Shown: positions 7,452 to 17,166 of the stretch, one piece after another | How positions within the stretch are numbered: position 1 is the stretch's first letter | Layout: the number at the start of each line of letters is the position of its first letter | Origin: Acidobacteriota bacterium | GTDB taxonomy: Bacteria > Acidobacteriota > Thermoanaerobaculia > Gp7-AA8 | DNA length: 64,000 nucleotides | Direction of reading: 5' to 3' | Assembly (NCBI GenBank): GCA_003223645.1 | Contig: QHVT01000016.1 | Location: forward strand, 1-64,000 | Position numbers and translations under genes: made by a program | The notes under the pieces: model-generated | Databases searched by the model: none | What the model was told of the DNA's origin: nothing | What the model saw: the letters and a program-made list of their open reading frames with translations, nothing else

Positions 7452-10400
7452 GTGACGAATTTCTCTTTCGAATTCGGCCGGCGAACGTGCACCCTTTTTA
7501 CGCTTCTTCTCGTTCTCTCGATGGCGTGCGGGAAGGAGAAGCCTGCCGCTCCGTCGTCTAACAGGCCGCCCGCCGCCCGGCCGGCCGCGCCGCGCGAGAC
7601 CACCGCGTGGCTGACGGGATATGACCAATGGCGCCCATGCAGAAGCACGCTCGGGCCGGGAGAGGTCCTGGAGGAGGGCGATTGCGGCCCGAACGTGATC
7701 CCGGACCAACTGGTGCGCAACCTTCGGACGGATCCCGTGTCCATCTCTTCCAGCGAGTGCAATCAATTGATGGAGACCGAACGAGAAGCCGTGCAGCTGC
7801 TGGCGCATGTGCCGGGATGCGTGGACGCGGTGGTGGCGAAGCTGGCCGGTTTCGCGGCGACGCGGAACGATGCTGCCGTCATGAGCGATCTCTCCGCCGC
7901 GTATTACACGCGTGCACAGCGGAAACATCAGCCCTGGGATCTCGTCCGCGCGCTCGATGCCGCCGAACAGGCCGCGACTCTTGCTCCCGGCCTCATCCCC
8001 GCGCGATTCAATCGTGCGCTCGCGGAGGAAGCTCTCGGATTTTTCGACCAGTCGATTGCATCGTGGGACGCCCTGAGCAGAACCGCCGGCCCGGGGTGGG
8101 CGCGTGACGCTGCCGCTCATTACAGCCGCCTGCGCTCCGAGCAGGCAATTCAATGGGATGAAGAGCGCCTCGTGCGCGCGGCGCAATCCGGAAATTCGCG
8201 CACGATGGAGGATCTCGTGAGTCCGTATCGCGCCACCGTGCAGCGGTATGTCGGGGAAACGGTCTTGCCGGAATGGGCGCAAGCGTCGGAAGGCGGCCGA
8301 TCGAAAGAGGCGGCCGAACGATTGTTACTGGCCCATGCAATCGCATCCGCGCTGGCCCGGCTGACGAAGGATCGCTATCTACTCGAAATCGTCGACGCCG
8401 TCCGCACCTGTGACGACCCGGAACGATTGCGGCAGCTGCGCCTCGGCCATCTGGCGTTTGCCGAGGCCCGTGACGTCGAAATGCGTCTCAATGGCAAAGC
8501 AGCGGAGCGTCCTTATTGGAAAGCCGAGCAGATTCTGACGGAGGCCGGCAGCCCGCTTCGATTCAGCGCCGCCGTCGGTCACGTCACGGCGCTGACGCAA
8601 GCGAAAAAAACAGGCGAAGCGGTCGCAGAGCTTCGTCGTGTCGAAGACGCAGTGCGCGGCCGATACCCCTCCGTGCTCGCGCGCGTGCATCGGGCTCGTG
8701 GGTATCTCTACGTCGTACAAGGCCGGTATTTCGACGCATTGGCGGAGTACGACCGGGCGCAGAGGGTTGTCGAGAGCATCGGTGACACGGAAGAGCTGAG
8801 CGAGATCACCTCGAAGAAGATCGGGGTCCTTCGCACGATCGGCGAGCGCGATCTGACCTGGACGGAAATCGTTCGTACCTGGAGGCATCCCTCGGCGATC
8901 CTGCGGCCGGCCGCGCGCCATTATTTCCTCGGCGAATGCGCATTATCGGCGGTGGACCTCGGATATCCGCGGGTCGGACTGCAGTACCAGGAATTGGCGG
9001 TTCGCCTCCTCGAGGACGAGATCGGCCGCAGTGGCGCCGGGGGTCCATTGCAGGGTTTACGCGCCAATCTCGGCATCGCCTTGCGCGTGCGCGCCAACAT
9101 TCGTCTGCGGCTCGGTGACCGCAAGGGCGCCGAAGCGGACCTCGTGCTGGCCAAGCCTCTCATTGGCAACGAGGATGCGCCGATCCCGATCGGATATCGG
9201 GCGCGTCTTGCGGAGGTCGAGGCCCAGGAACTGGCCGGCCGCGATCGCAAGGCGGCAATCGGCAAATTCACCGAAGCGATCCGATATGCGAGAGAAACGA
9301 ATTACAACACCCTCCTGGCATCGCTGCTCGTGCAGCGTGCCGAGCAGGAGCGGCTCGAGGGCGACCGCCCGGCTGCACTGCGCGACCTGCACGATGCCAT
9401 CGAGCAGTTGCGCAAGGAAGAGAAGGCCGTGCTGGCCTCGACCGCGCCCGCATCGCAGGCGGAACGATTGTGGTCTTCCTATTTCTCGTGCCGGCAGGAA
9501 GCGTACCGGCAGCTGATCCGGCAGTTGATCGAAACAGGAGGTGAGAAGGAAGCGGAGGAAGCCTTCGCCTATGCGGAAAAAGCGCGCGGGTCGGAGCCGC
9601 TGCATCGCCTGTTGCAGCGCGACGATCTGCCGCCTGAATTTCGTCAGGAGATTCGGAATGGCGAGCCGTTCGGGCTCGACGACATCGCCGGAGTGCTTCC
9701 GGACGGAACGTTCCTGCTGCAGTACTGCGTCCTCGACGACAGGACCTACGTCTGGATCGTATGGCACGGCGACCATGAACGGCGCACGCTGCAGGTCGGG
9801 AACGCTGCGATTGCACGGTGGTCCGCGGACTTGCTACAGGCCGGCGAGGAGCACGCCGAGGCATTCGAAGCGGGACTCGCGGCTCCGTATCAGGCGTTGT
9901 TGGCGGAGCCGATTGCGCGGATTGCGAAGTTGCACGGCAAGAACACGATTCCAAGGGTCGTCATCGTTCCCGACCGCGCAATGCACGGCCTGCCGTTTTC
10001 GGCCCTGCGCAACGGCAACCGCTATGTCGTGCGCGACTATGTGATTTCCGTCGCCGCCAGCGGGACGCTCTATGCGTTTTCACTGGCGCAGGACCGGCAA
10101 TTGTCGTTGTCGGAACCGGAGTCGGTGCTGTTGGTCTCCGATCCGGCGTTCGATGAAAACCTCCATGTGGCGCATGGACTGAAGCGCCTGCAAACGGCGC
10201 GCTATGAGCGCGAGCGCATCGAACAACTCTATCGATCCGTCATTGACGTGCGGCCTCCGCTGGAGGGTGCCGCGGCGACGGTTCCCGCGTTCGTGAGCCT
10301 GGCGGCGGACAGCACCATCGTTCACGTCATTGCCCACGGTGTGGCGAACCCCGACGTCCCTTCCAACTCGTTTCTCCTCCTGGCTCCGGCGGAGAACGAC

Positions 10401-10778
10401 TCGGGCCTGCTCAATGTGGAGAAACTGCTCCGGCAGCTGCGGCTGAAGAAAACACGCCTAGTCGTTCTGTCGGCATGCAGCAGCGCGGGAGGAACGGCGG
10501 TCGGCCCCGAGGGGCTCGCTCCGCTCGTGAGGCCGATCATCACCGCCGGCGCGCCGGGAGTGGTCGGTACGCTCTGGAAGGTATGGGACGCGCGCGTAAC
10601 CGCCGATTTTCTCGTCTTTTTTCACCAGCATTATCGCGAAGGCCATGACGCGGACGAAGCGTTGCGGCTGGCTCAACTGGACATGCTCGATGGAGACATC
10701 GCGCATCAATCGGCCGCGGCATGGGCACCGTTCCAGGCGATCGGCTATGCCTCATCGCCATTCCGGCCTTCTCAATGA
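7452..10778 (+). CDS. TPR-CHAT domain lipoprotein
   Basis: A 1108-residue protein starting at GTG. A lipoprotein signal ends at the lipobox LSMAC (Cys around residue 25), followed by a Pro/Ala linker, so anchoring at the outer face of a membrane is likely. Residues about 100-690 form TPR-like helical hairpins. The CHAT domain occupies about 760-1100 with His962 in HVIAHGV and Cys1009 in VLSACSS, and the GAPGVVGTLW strand. It is the second CHAT protein of the island and is divergent from the ECF sigma gene. The three downstream genes follow closely and probably form its operon. Proteolytic activity is inferred from the intact dyad. Confidence 0.85.
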   Translation: MTNFSFEFGRRTCTLFTLLLVLSMACGKEKPAAPSSNRPPAARPAAPRETTAWLTGYDQWRPCRSTLGPGEVLEEGDCGPNVIPDQLVRNLRTDPVSISSSECNQLMETEREAVQLLAHVPGCVDAVVAKLAGFAATRNDAAVMSDLSAAYYTRAQRKHQPWDLVRALDAAEQAATLAPGLIPARFNRALAEEALGFFDQSIASWDALSRTAGPGWARDAAAHYSRLRSEQAIQWDEERLVRAAQSGNSRTMEDLVSPYRATVQRYVGETVLPEWAQASEGGRSKEAAERLLLAHAIASALARLTKDRYLLEIVDAVRTCDDPERLRQLRLGHLAFAEARDVEMRLNGKAAERPYWKAEQILTEAGSPLRFSAAVGHVTALTQAKKTGEAVAELRRVEDAVRGRYPSVLARVHRARGYLYVVQGRYFDALAEYDRAQRVVESIGDTEELSEITSKKIGVLRTIGERDLTWTEIVRTWRHPSAILRPAARHYFLGECALSAVDLGYPRVGLQYQELAVRLLEDEIGRSGAGGPLQGLRANLGIALRVRANIRLRLGDRKGAEADLVLAKPLIGNEDAPIPIGYRARLAEVEAQELAGRDRKAAIGKFTEAIRYARETNYNTLLASLLVQRAEQERLEGDRPAALRDLHDAIEQLRKEEKAVLASTAPASQAERLWSSYFSCRQEAYRQLIRQLIETGGEKEAEEAFAYAEKARGSEPLHRLLQRDDLPPEFRQEIRNGEPFGLDDIAGVLPDGTFLLQYCVLDDRTYVWIVWHGDHERRTLQVGNAAIARWSADLLQAGEEHAEAFEAGLAAPYQALLAEPIARIAKLHGKNTIPRVVIVPDRAMHGLPFSALRNGNRYVVRDYVISVAASGTLYAFSLAQDRQLSLSEPESVLLVSDPAFDENLHVAHGLKRLQTARYERERIEQLYRSVIDVRPPLEGAAATVPAFVSLAADSTIVHVIAHGVANPDVPSNSFLLLAPAENDSGLLNVEKLLRQLRLKKTRLVVLSACSSAGGTAVGPEGLAPLVRPIITAGAPGVVGTLWKVWDARVTADFLVFFHQHYREGHDADEALRLAQLDMLDGDIAHQSAAAWAPFQAIGYASSPFRPSQ

Positions 10779-10791
10779 CAAGGAGATTTCA

Positions 10792-11859
10792 ATGGACGGG
10801 TTCACTCTCAAGATTTTCTTCAGTGGTCTCATCGCCCTCCTGCCGAGCAGCGACGGCAAAGAACTGACCGTGCTGCTCGTCAACAGCGGACACGAATACC
10901 GATTGGCCGACGATTCCGAACTGGCGCATCACCGCCCGCTGCTCCTGGCCCGCGCAGCCCGTTGCGAACAAACGTGCACGACGCCGGATCAGGCGGCAAT
11001 CGCTCAATACATTTATGCGAAAAAGACCCCCGATCAGGCGGCAACCGCGCTCAACGGCGCGCTTGCCGGCGGCGGCGCGTGGCAGCTGTCCGGATCGGAT
11101 CTCACTCTGCCGGACCTGCCCGACAATCTCTCGATCCAGAAGGATGTACGCGGCCATTTGCAGGACGGCTCCCTGCAGCGCGTGCCGACGACGGCGGCGG
11201 AGCGTGAGGATTTCAGCTGGGTCGCGAGTCTCGGCGCCATTGCACCGGGGATTGGGGGCTTCACGAGCTGGGCGACGGCGACGGAGCCGCCTCCCAGCTG
11301 CAAGGTTGCGGCGCGATTGAAATTGCGCAGCGGCAGGGTCTTCACGTACTCGTTGATCAAAGTCGATGGGAAGGCGAAGCCGATTCACTTCCGCAAGCCC
11401 TCCGGTGAAGGCCCCGACGCCACATATTCGCAGGCCCTGGCGAATTGGGTCGCGGCCGAGATTCACGTTCCCGGTGATTTCGTCGAGATCGTCGACCAGA
11501 ATTTCGATGACCGCGAGCGCGTCCGGACGATGAAGCTCTATCCGCAGGAGGGCAAAGTCGAAGTGGCCATCCTGAACCTGCCGGATTTCGAAGCGCCCGC
11601 TCCCGATGCGGAAGCACCGGCGCCGGCGCCGGGACAGCACTTTCAAATCTATTACGATCTCGTGAAGACGCCGCCTGCGCGCGCGGCGCGGCCCGTTCCG
11701 CATCTGGCGCTGGCGCCTCCGGCGTCGGAACCTCAGACCGATTGGGGCACATTGCATCCACGGGCGGCGCTCTGGTCGGATCTTCTCGAGCAACTCAATC
11801 TCAGTCCGCGGGGCAAAGGGCCCTATGACCTCTCGCTCTGCCCGGTGGCCGAGCCCTGA
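10792..11859 (+). CDS. Hypothetical protein, 355 aa, downstream of CHAT lipoprotein
   Basis: I chose the ATG at 10792 because AAGGAGATTTCA sits just in front; the longer frame in the track would overlap the CHAT gene. The N-terminus is mildly hydrophobic (FFSGLIALLP) but not a clear signal peptide. The body mixes beta and helical segments, with an Ala/Pro/Glu-rich linker around residue 270 (APAPDAEAPAPAPGQ) and a C-terminal tail with one Cys. No family is recognised. Co-transcription with the CHAT gene 13 bp upstream suggests a partner, substrate or regulator of that protease. Confidence 0.6.
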   Translation: MDGFTLKIFFSGLIALLPSSDGKELTVLLVNSGHEYRLADDSELAHHRPLLLARAARCEQTCTTPDQAAIAQYIYAKKTPDQAATALNGALAGGGAWQLSGSDLTLPDLPDNLSIQKDVRGHLQDGSLQRVPTTAAEREDFSWVASLGAIAPGIGGFTSWATATEPPPSCKVAARLKLRSGRVFTYSLIKVDGKAKPIHFRKPSGEGPDATYSQALANWVAAEIHVPGDFVEIVDQNFDDRERVRTMKLYPQEGKVEVAILNLPDFEAPAPDAEAPAPAPGQHFQIYYDLVKTPPARAARPVPHLALAPPASEPQTDWGTLHPRAALWSDLLEQLNLSPRGKGPYDLSLCPVAEP

Positions 11860-11872
11860 ACGCACGGGAAAC

Positions 11873-12448
11873 ATGAGCGAAACCGACAGTCATCTGGAAA
11901 TCGCGAGGGAGAATCTCGCGCTCTATCGTTCCGAAGTCCGGGAATTGCGGCGGCAGTTCTGTCTGGGCTTGTTGTCCGCCATTGCAGGCCTGATCGGCGC
12001 GGTTGCCGCACTGCTCGCGTTGCTGATCGCGATACGGCCGCTGGCCAGGGCGGCCGAGCACGTGGAAGACACGTCGCGAAACGTGAAGAGCATCGAGACC
12101 GCGATTCTCAGCAATCGATTGACGATTCTGTCGTTGTCCAATGGCGACGAGGTTTCGCGGAATGAAACCGTGAGCGGCCTGACCCCATTTACGCACCGGC
12201 GGCACTACCTGGTCGTGGCGCCGGTGAACATCGGCGACTCGTATGTACAGGATGCGATGACGCCGCGGCCGGACGGAACCTGGACCGGAACCGCGAAATT
12301 CGGTTCCGGCGACACCGGCCGCGGCGAGCGATTCAGCGTTCGTTGTCTGGCGACGGAAGGGGAACTGAGAACCGGCTCTCTGGCGTCGCAGTCACTGCCT
12401 TCCGACGCCGTGTTCTCCGCTCCAGTGATCGTCGTACGAACGCAGTGA
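11873..12448 (+). CDS. Membrane protein with recurrent island-specific beta domain
   Basis: A 191-residue protein; ATG at 11873 lies 13 bases after the upstream stop. Residues 1-30 are helical, one strong membrane segment follows (LLSAIAGLIGAVAALLALLI), then a short coiled region and a beta-rich C-terminal domain of about 105 residues. That domain (P..G..V, then YVQ, then PDGTW, then KFG) has the same pattern as the small lipoprotein at 12467 and weaker resemblance to the products at 17167 and the C-terminus of 17613. Likely faces the periplasm. Function unknown; probably a binding module serving the neighbouring CHAT protein. Confidence 0.6.
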   Translation: MSETDSHLEIARENLALYRSEVRELRRQFCLGLLSAIAGLIGAVAALLALLIAIRPLARAAEHVEDTSRNVKSIETAILSNRLTILSLSNGDEVSRNETVSGLTPFTHRRHYLVVAPVNIGDSYVQDAMTPRPDGTWTGTAKFGSGDTGRGERFSVRCLATEGELRTGSLASQSLPSDAVFSAPVIVVRTQ

Positions 12449-12466
12449 TCAAAAGGGGGAGTTGTT

Positions 12467-12898
12467 ATGTATGGCCGGCGCGGTACCGTAATCGTTCTCT
12501 CGTTCCTGGTGCTCACTGTTCTGTCTTGCAGACATGAATGCGAAAACGCAGTGGCGGCGAATGCGCCGGTGTCGATCCTGACGCCGTGCGATCAATCCGC
12601 GGTCGGCTGGCACACCCTGATTCGCGGGCGCGTTTCCAATCCCAAGGCGATCGTGCACGTGATCATCCATCCGCTCGAAGTCAACGAGCACTGGGTCCAG
12701 CCGAAAATCGACGTCAAATCCGACGGCACATGGGAAGTGCTCGCCTATTTCGGCCGGGATGGCTCCGTCGATCACGGGAAACCGTTCGAGCTCGCGGCCG
12801 TCGTCAATCCGAAAACCCTGCTCGAAGAGGCGGACCAGCTGCCCGACTGGCCGGACGCGGAAGCGCGATCGGACATCGTGCGAGTCAGGCGCGATTGA
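12467..12898 (+). CDS. Small lipoprotein with island-specific beta domain
   Basis: A 143-residue protein. ATG is preceded by GGGGGAG. The signal peptide ends with lipobox LTVLSC. The mature part is nearly all one beta-rich domain: a P..QSAVGWHTLIRG start, HPLEVNEHWVQPK in the middle, SDGTWEVLAYFG and a final strand. It resembles the C-terminal domain of the preceding membrane protein. The gene ends 10 bp before a convergent caspase remnant. No known family recognised. Confidence 0.6.
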   Translation: MYGRRGTVIVLSFLVLTVLSCRHECENAVAANAPVSILTPCDQSAVGWHTLIRGRVSNPKAIVHVIIHPLEVNEHWVQPKIDVKSDGTWEVLAYFGRDGSVDHGKPFELAAVVNPKTLLEEADQLPDWPDAEARSDIVRVRRD

Positions 12899-12908
12899 AG
12901 CGGCCGTC

Positions 12909-13313
12909 TCATTCTTTCACGAGTTGGAAGCTCGCACTCCTGGTTCGCGCGCCGTCGGATTGGGCGACATTCAGAACCTCGCCGGGCCCGGCCATGCCGC
13001 GTCCGCGCGACGCGCGCTCCGCTACGGCAGATGTCTGGCACGCCGCAATCGCCATCTTCTTGCTGCCGCCGTCCGTCGTGAACTGAATTCCCCTGGCCGC
13101 GTTGCGCTCGCGATTTTCGCGGACCCATGCAAGCACACGGTCGTTCACATCATCGGCGAAGGCATTGATGGTAATGAGTCCGCGCTCGTCTGCTGGCGCG
13201 GAACAATGCAGGCCGTCGAGAACGGCCGCCGTGAAGACACCGTTCTTGCGGTCATCGAGGCACAGATATTGGTGCAAGCCATGGCGCCACGAAACATACG
13301 AGAGCCCAGACAT
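12909..13313 (-). pseudogene. C-terminal remnant of a caspase-like protein
   Basis: The 134-codon frame contains RKNGVFTAAVLDGL followed by a helical stretch, closely matching the end of the caspase domain in the third caspase-like protein of this window (RNGYFTRAVLDGL). The parts holding the catalytic His and Cys are absent; an in-frame stop lies ten codons upstream of the nominal ATG, and no ribosome binding site is seen. The sequence further upstream is the lower-GC secreted protein gene, so the 5' part seems to have been lost or replaced. Best read as a decayed fragment. Confidence 0.6.
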
Positions 13314-13381
13314 TCGAAAGTGTCGCGGCGATTCTCGAAGTCAGGCTTTATAAGATTCGCAGTGATGCTCGGTCGGAATAG

Positions 13382-14677
13382 TTACGACCCTGTCACCATA
13401 GGACTTGCATATTGGATGTTCGGGTCGTTAGTGGTGTTGTCTGTGGTAGACCCGTAGACAATTACGCTGCCGCTCGATATGGTAATCGCAATCGACTGAT
13501 TGGCGCTGATGGCGAAACCACTAAAAAAGTTGGTAGAGTCAACCTGCTCGAACCAGTTGGGTGGATAGGATTTAGTGACGCTACGAACAGCCGCTCCGTT
13601 GGCGTCGCGCAAGACAGCGGTCAGGGACGCACCCAGGAGCAGTGTCCGGACGCCAATGTTGAATCGGGTCTTCGCCGGATCAACCGGGGTCACAAGGAAT
13701 CCGGTGGTTGCAGCGTTCAACACTCGGACATCGGATAGGTCGATGAGATCTTCGGTAAGTCCTGCCGTGCCGGCCGAGCCCGCGTCATTGAACACTCTGG
13801 TGATAATGATAGGCCTCAGGGCGGTTTGCGTCGTCAGTAGATCAATACTTCCCGTTCCGGAACGGCCGAATGTCGTCCCGATATCCGGGAAGGATAGGAT
13901 TTGGCCGGCGCCAACAGTGTACGTTACAGTGGGATCCGATGCCGTGCCGCTCGTGCCGGCGGGGTGGAACACTAGCTTACCTGTGATCGCGCCATTCGTG
14001 ACGCCGGCTCCGCACAGAAGCTGCAGGGACGTCCGAAAATTTGATCCATTCGCGCCGGCCGCCGATCCGACCACGGGAATAACGGCTCGAAGGACGTCCT
14101 CCGTCTCGATGCCGGTTCCGGCAAGGGCAAGGCGTTCTCCAAAAATGTAGTTATAGCCGGCCGAATATGGGCCCCTGAAGTCAGACGAAAAGTACGCATA
14201 CGTTGCGTTCTGTTCATGGAAGAGCATCGGAGTTCCGCAATTTGTGAGGCGTGTGATTCCGATGACGTCACCCTTGAGCACTGGAACAGGGGGCGACAAT
14301 GGCATGGTAACGTCGGTTGCGGAGACCGTGAAGGGACCACGTTCGGCGACCATGGTGAGCTTTGTACTCGGACGAAAGAATTTAATTTTCAAGGCATTCG
14401 AGCAGCCGGCGGTAGACCAGTAGAAATGAACAGACGTCACGATCCCGGTGGCACTCGCAGGTGCGAACAAGTCAATGACGGTTCGCACCTGTTCCGAGTT
14501 TGAATCGCCGCCCGCGCTGGGAAAACCCGAAAAGTCAGGTCCAATGGTGAGAACCTGCGAAAAAGCAGCGCCGGCAGGCAAAAAAATGAGATACGCCATG
14601 AGAAAGACCCTTGCACGCACGACAGTCCACTTGCTGTAAACCGCGGATCCCGGGCCGCCGATAAATTGACCGGACAT
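13382..14677 (-). CDS. Secreted beta-rich protein of unknown function, lower GC
   Basis: A 431-residue product. The ATG at 14677 is chosen because GGGAGGT precedes it by five bases; a later ATG at 14599 would also give a signal peptide, while the track start lacks support. The export signal ends near LPAGAAFSQ. The mature protein is Ser/Thr/Gly-rich, almost entirely predicted beta, with two similar halves in general composition and only three or so cysteines. No catalytic motif or family is recognised. Its base composition is visibly less GC-rich than flanking genes, and it lies next to a truncated caspase gene, which together suggest a transferred or inserted gene. Confidence 0.65.
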   Translation of the reverse strand: MSGQFIGGPGSAVYSKWTVVRARVFLMAYLIFLPAGAAFSQVLTIGPDFSGFPSAGGDSNSEQVRTVIDLFAPASATGIVTSVHFYWSTAGCSNALKIKFFRPSTKLTMVAERGPFTVSATDVTMPLSPPVPVLKGDVIGITRLTNCGTPMLFHEQNATYAYFSSDFRGPYSAGYNYIFGERLALAGTGIETEDVLRAVIPVVGSAAGANGSNFRTSLQLLCGAGVTNGAITGKLVFHPAGTSGTASDPTVTYTVGAGQILSFPDIGTTFGRSGTGSIDLLTTQTALRPIIITRVFNDAGSAGTAGLTEDLIDLSDVRVLNAATTGFLVTPVDPAKTRFNIGVRTLLLGASLTAVLRDANGAAVRSVTKSYPPNWFEQVDSTNFFSGFAISANQSIAITISSGSVIVYGSTTDNTTNDPNIQYASPMVTGS

Positions 14678-14843
14678 GCTACCTCCCACAAGCCGATTGC
14701 CGCCCGCCGCAACCGGAGGTCGGCGCGCTATTGAATAGATAGACACGCATTCGTGCAGTTTGTCGGCGCTACGCATCCCTCCATGCGGCCTGGCATCGTA
14801 GCCTTGCCCCCACCCGTTCGCTGCGATTCGTGTCCATGCAGAC

Positions 14844-17063
14844 ATGCGAAGAGGCACGATCGCTCTAGCGCTGTTCTGTTTCCTCTGGAACCACCAGGCG
14901 GAGGCAGAGGTCCCGCGCAGGCGCGCGCTGCTGGTCGGGATCAACGACTACTCGGCGTCGCGCATTCATCTGCCGCGGCGGGCGGCCGCACGAGGGCGCG
15001 ATCTGGGAGATCTCGACGGCGCGGTGACGGACGTCGAGACGATGAGGGAACTGCTGGTCGCGCGCTACGGCTTCGAACGTGCGGACATCGTCATGCTGCC
15101 GAACCAGAAGGCCACCCGCAGCGCCATTCTCGAGGCGCTTCGGAATCATTTGCTCGCGCCGGCGAAGAAAGGCGATGTCCTTCTCTTCTACTACTCGGGC
15201 CACGGGTCGCAGGTGAAGAACACGCGCTCCGCTGAGCGCGATCAGCTCGACGAGTCGCTCGTGCCCGCGGACTCTCGCCTCGGCGCGCCCGATATTCGCG
15301 ACAAGGAGCTCGCTCCGATCTTCAATGCGATTCTGGATCGCGGCGCGCGCCTGACCATCGTCCTCGATGCCTGCCACAGCGGCTCCGGCGCGCGCGGGAT
15401 CGATCCAACAAGGCGCGTGCGCGGTGTGAAGCCGGATCTCCGCGATGTTGCGGATGCGGAAATCGTGATGCGTCCCGAAGATCGGGGCGCGCTGGTGCTC
15501 TCCGCTGCGCAGGACCTCGATCAGGCCTTCGAGACCCTCGACGAGCGGAATGTGATTCGCGGCGCGTTTTCGTGGGCGCTCGCGCGCGCGATCCGCGACG
15601 CGGTGCCGGGCGAATCGGCGGATGACACGTTTCTGCGCGCGCGGGCGCGGCTGCGAGTCGATGCGCCATCGCAGGAACCGGTGCTCGCCGGCCGCGCCGG
15701 TGTGCGGCTCGCTCCTTTTCTTGCCGACGGCACGGAACGGCGCGCGCGGCGGCCGCGCACTGTGCTTGCGGTGGAGCAGCCCACGCGTGGAGAGACGTAC
15801 CTGCTTCAGGGCGGGTGGGTGGACGGTGTGACGGTGGGCAGCGAGTTGCGCGTCGCCGGCCAGAATGGCGCGCGGCTCGAGGTGACGGCGCTCCATGGCC
15901 TCCTGCAGTGCGAAGCACGGCTCGTGGCCTCGACGCGTGCGGATCTGCAGCCGGGAACGCTCCTCGAAGTCGTTGCGTGGGCGGAGCCGCCGGGCCGGCC
16001 GTTGCGTGTCTGGGTGCCCCGCGCCACCGATCCCGTTTTCGGCGACGCGCGCATCCTTCGCAGGGAAGCGCTCAGTCGAGGGATCGACGTCATCGACGAT
16101 CCGACCGATACCATGCCGAAGCATCTCCTCCGCTGGCGCAATGCTGCCTGGGAGCTCGTCGCCGGCGGCCGCGTCATGACGGCGGATCGACTGCGGCAGA
16201 TTCCTGCCGGCGATTCTCTCTTTCTGCAACTGCCCGTCTCGCCGCGTGTAGCCGGCGAGATCGGAGCCTTGAATGACGTCGAAATGACCTCCGGCCCGGA
16301 GATGGCGGACTACATTCTCGTCGGGCGTTTCGCCGGAAGCCGGATCGAGTACGCGTGGGTGTGTCCGCTGCTCACGCGGGCCGACGCCGCGCGTGCGGTG
16401 ACGCCGGTGCGCAGTGCGTGGATCGCCGACGGCAGGCGGGATACCGCGCTCGTCTTGCGCAGCGCGCTCGAGCGTCTTCGCCGCATTCACGGCTGGCATG
16501 AACTGGCCTCGCCCGCGGCTGCCGATCCACATTATCGCCTCGCCATCCGGCGCTCGAGGGACGGGCAGCTCGTCGAGAACGGAACGCTTTCCGGCAATGA
16601 GATCTATCGGCTCGTACTGCGCGCGCGGGAGAACGCGCCGGGTCCGATTTACGCGCGCTACGTCTATGCGTTCGTCATCGATCGCGATGGCAAAGGCGTG
16701 CTCTTGTTCCCGGACTCCGCGAGCGGATCGGTCGAAAATCTCCTGCCCGTCACCCCCAATCCCGGCCGGCCATTGCGCGATCCACCTCGGGAAATTCCGC
16801 TCGGCCGGTTTCGCGTGACGGAGCCTTACGGACTCGATACCTACTTTCTGTTGCTGACGGACGAGCCGGTGACGACGCTCGCGAATCTGGAGGGCGACGC
16901 CGTGCGCAGCCTCGAGCCGTCGCCGAAGACGGTGCTCGAGAAGTTGCTGGCCCGCCCGATTTCGGGAACGCGCGGCCTCGACGCTTCGAGCCACACGCCG
17001 CCGAACTGGTCGATCGAGAAAGTGACATACCAGTCCGGGGCTCCGAAACGAGCATCGCGATGA
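14844..17063 (+). CDS. Secreted caspase-family (peptidase C14) protein, paralogue of the 541 gene
   Basis: A 739-residue protein with a signal peptide (TIALALFCFLWNHQAEA) and a caspase fold beginning RRALLVGINDYSAS. Catalytic His120 is in YYSGHGS and Cys177 in VLDACHSGS. As in the first protein, a long beta-rich tail follows with a DUF4384-like region (RYVYAFVIDRDGKGVLLFP). The two proteins align end to end, so they arose by duplication, but this copy has no CHAT gene behind it. It is a single-gene + unit ending about 100 bp before a convergent gene; no terminator hairpin is obvious there. Confidence 0.85.
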   Translation: MRRGTIALALFCFLWNHQAEAEVPRRRALLVGINDYSASRIHLPRRAAARGRDLGDLDGAVTDVETMRELLVARYGFERADIVMLPNQKATRSAILEALRNHLLAPAKKGDVLLFYYSGHGSQVKNTRSAERDQLDESLVPADSRLGAPDIRDKELAPIFNAILDRGARLTIVLDACHSGSGARGIDPTRRVRGVKPDLRDVADAEIVMRPEDRGALVLSAAQDLDQAFETLDERNVIRGAFSWALARAIRDAVPGESADDTFLRARARLRVDAPSQEPVLAGRAGVRLAPFLADGTERRARRPRTVLAVEQPTRGETYLLQGGWVDGVTVGSELRVAGQNGARLEVTALHGLLQCEARLVASTRADLQPGTLLEVVAWAEPPGRPLRVWVPRATDPVFGDARILRREALSRGIDVIDDPTDTMPKHLLRWRNAAWELVAGGRVMTADRLRQIPAGDSLFLQLPVSPRVAGEIGALNDVEMTSGPEMADYILVGRFAGSRIEYAWVCPLLTRADAARAVTPVRSAWIADGRRDTALVLRSALERLRRIHGWHELASPAAADPHYRLAIRRSRDGQLVENGTLSGNEIYRLVLRARENAPGPIYARYVYAFVIDRDGKGVLLFPDSASGSVENLLPVTPNPGRPLRDPPREIPLGRFRVTEPYGLDTYFLLLTDEPVTTLANLEGDAVRSLEPSPKTVLEKLLARPISGTRGLDASSHTPPNWSIEKVTYQSGAPKRASR

Positions 17064-17166
17064 CGATGCGCAGGGTTGCGATCAGAGCGACGAGACCGAG
17101 ATGGACCATGTCGCCGGTGCGAGATTGTCGATCTTCGGCAGCTGGCAATGCAGTGAGGCGACCGCC

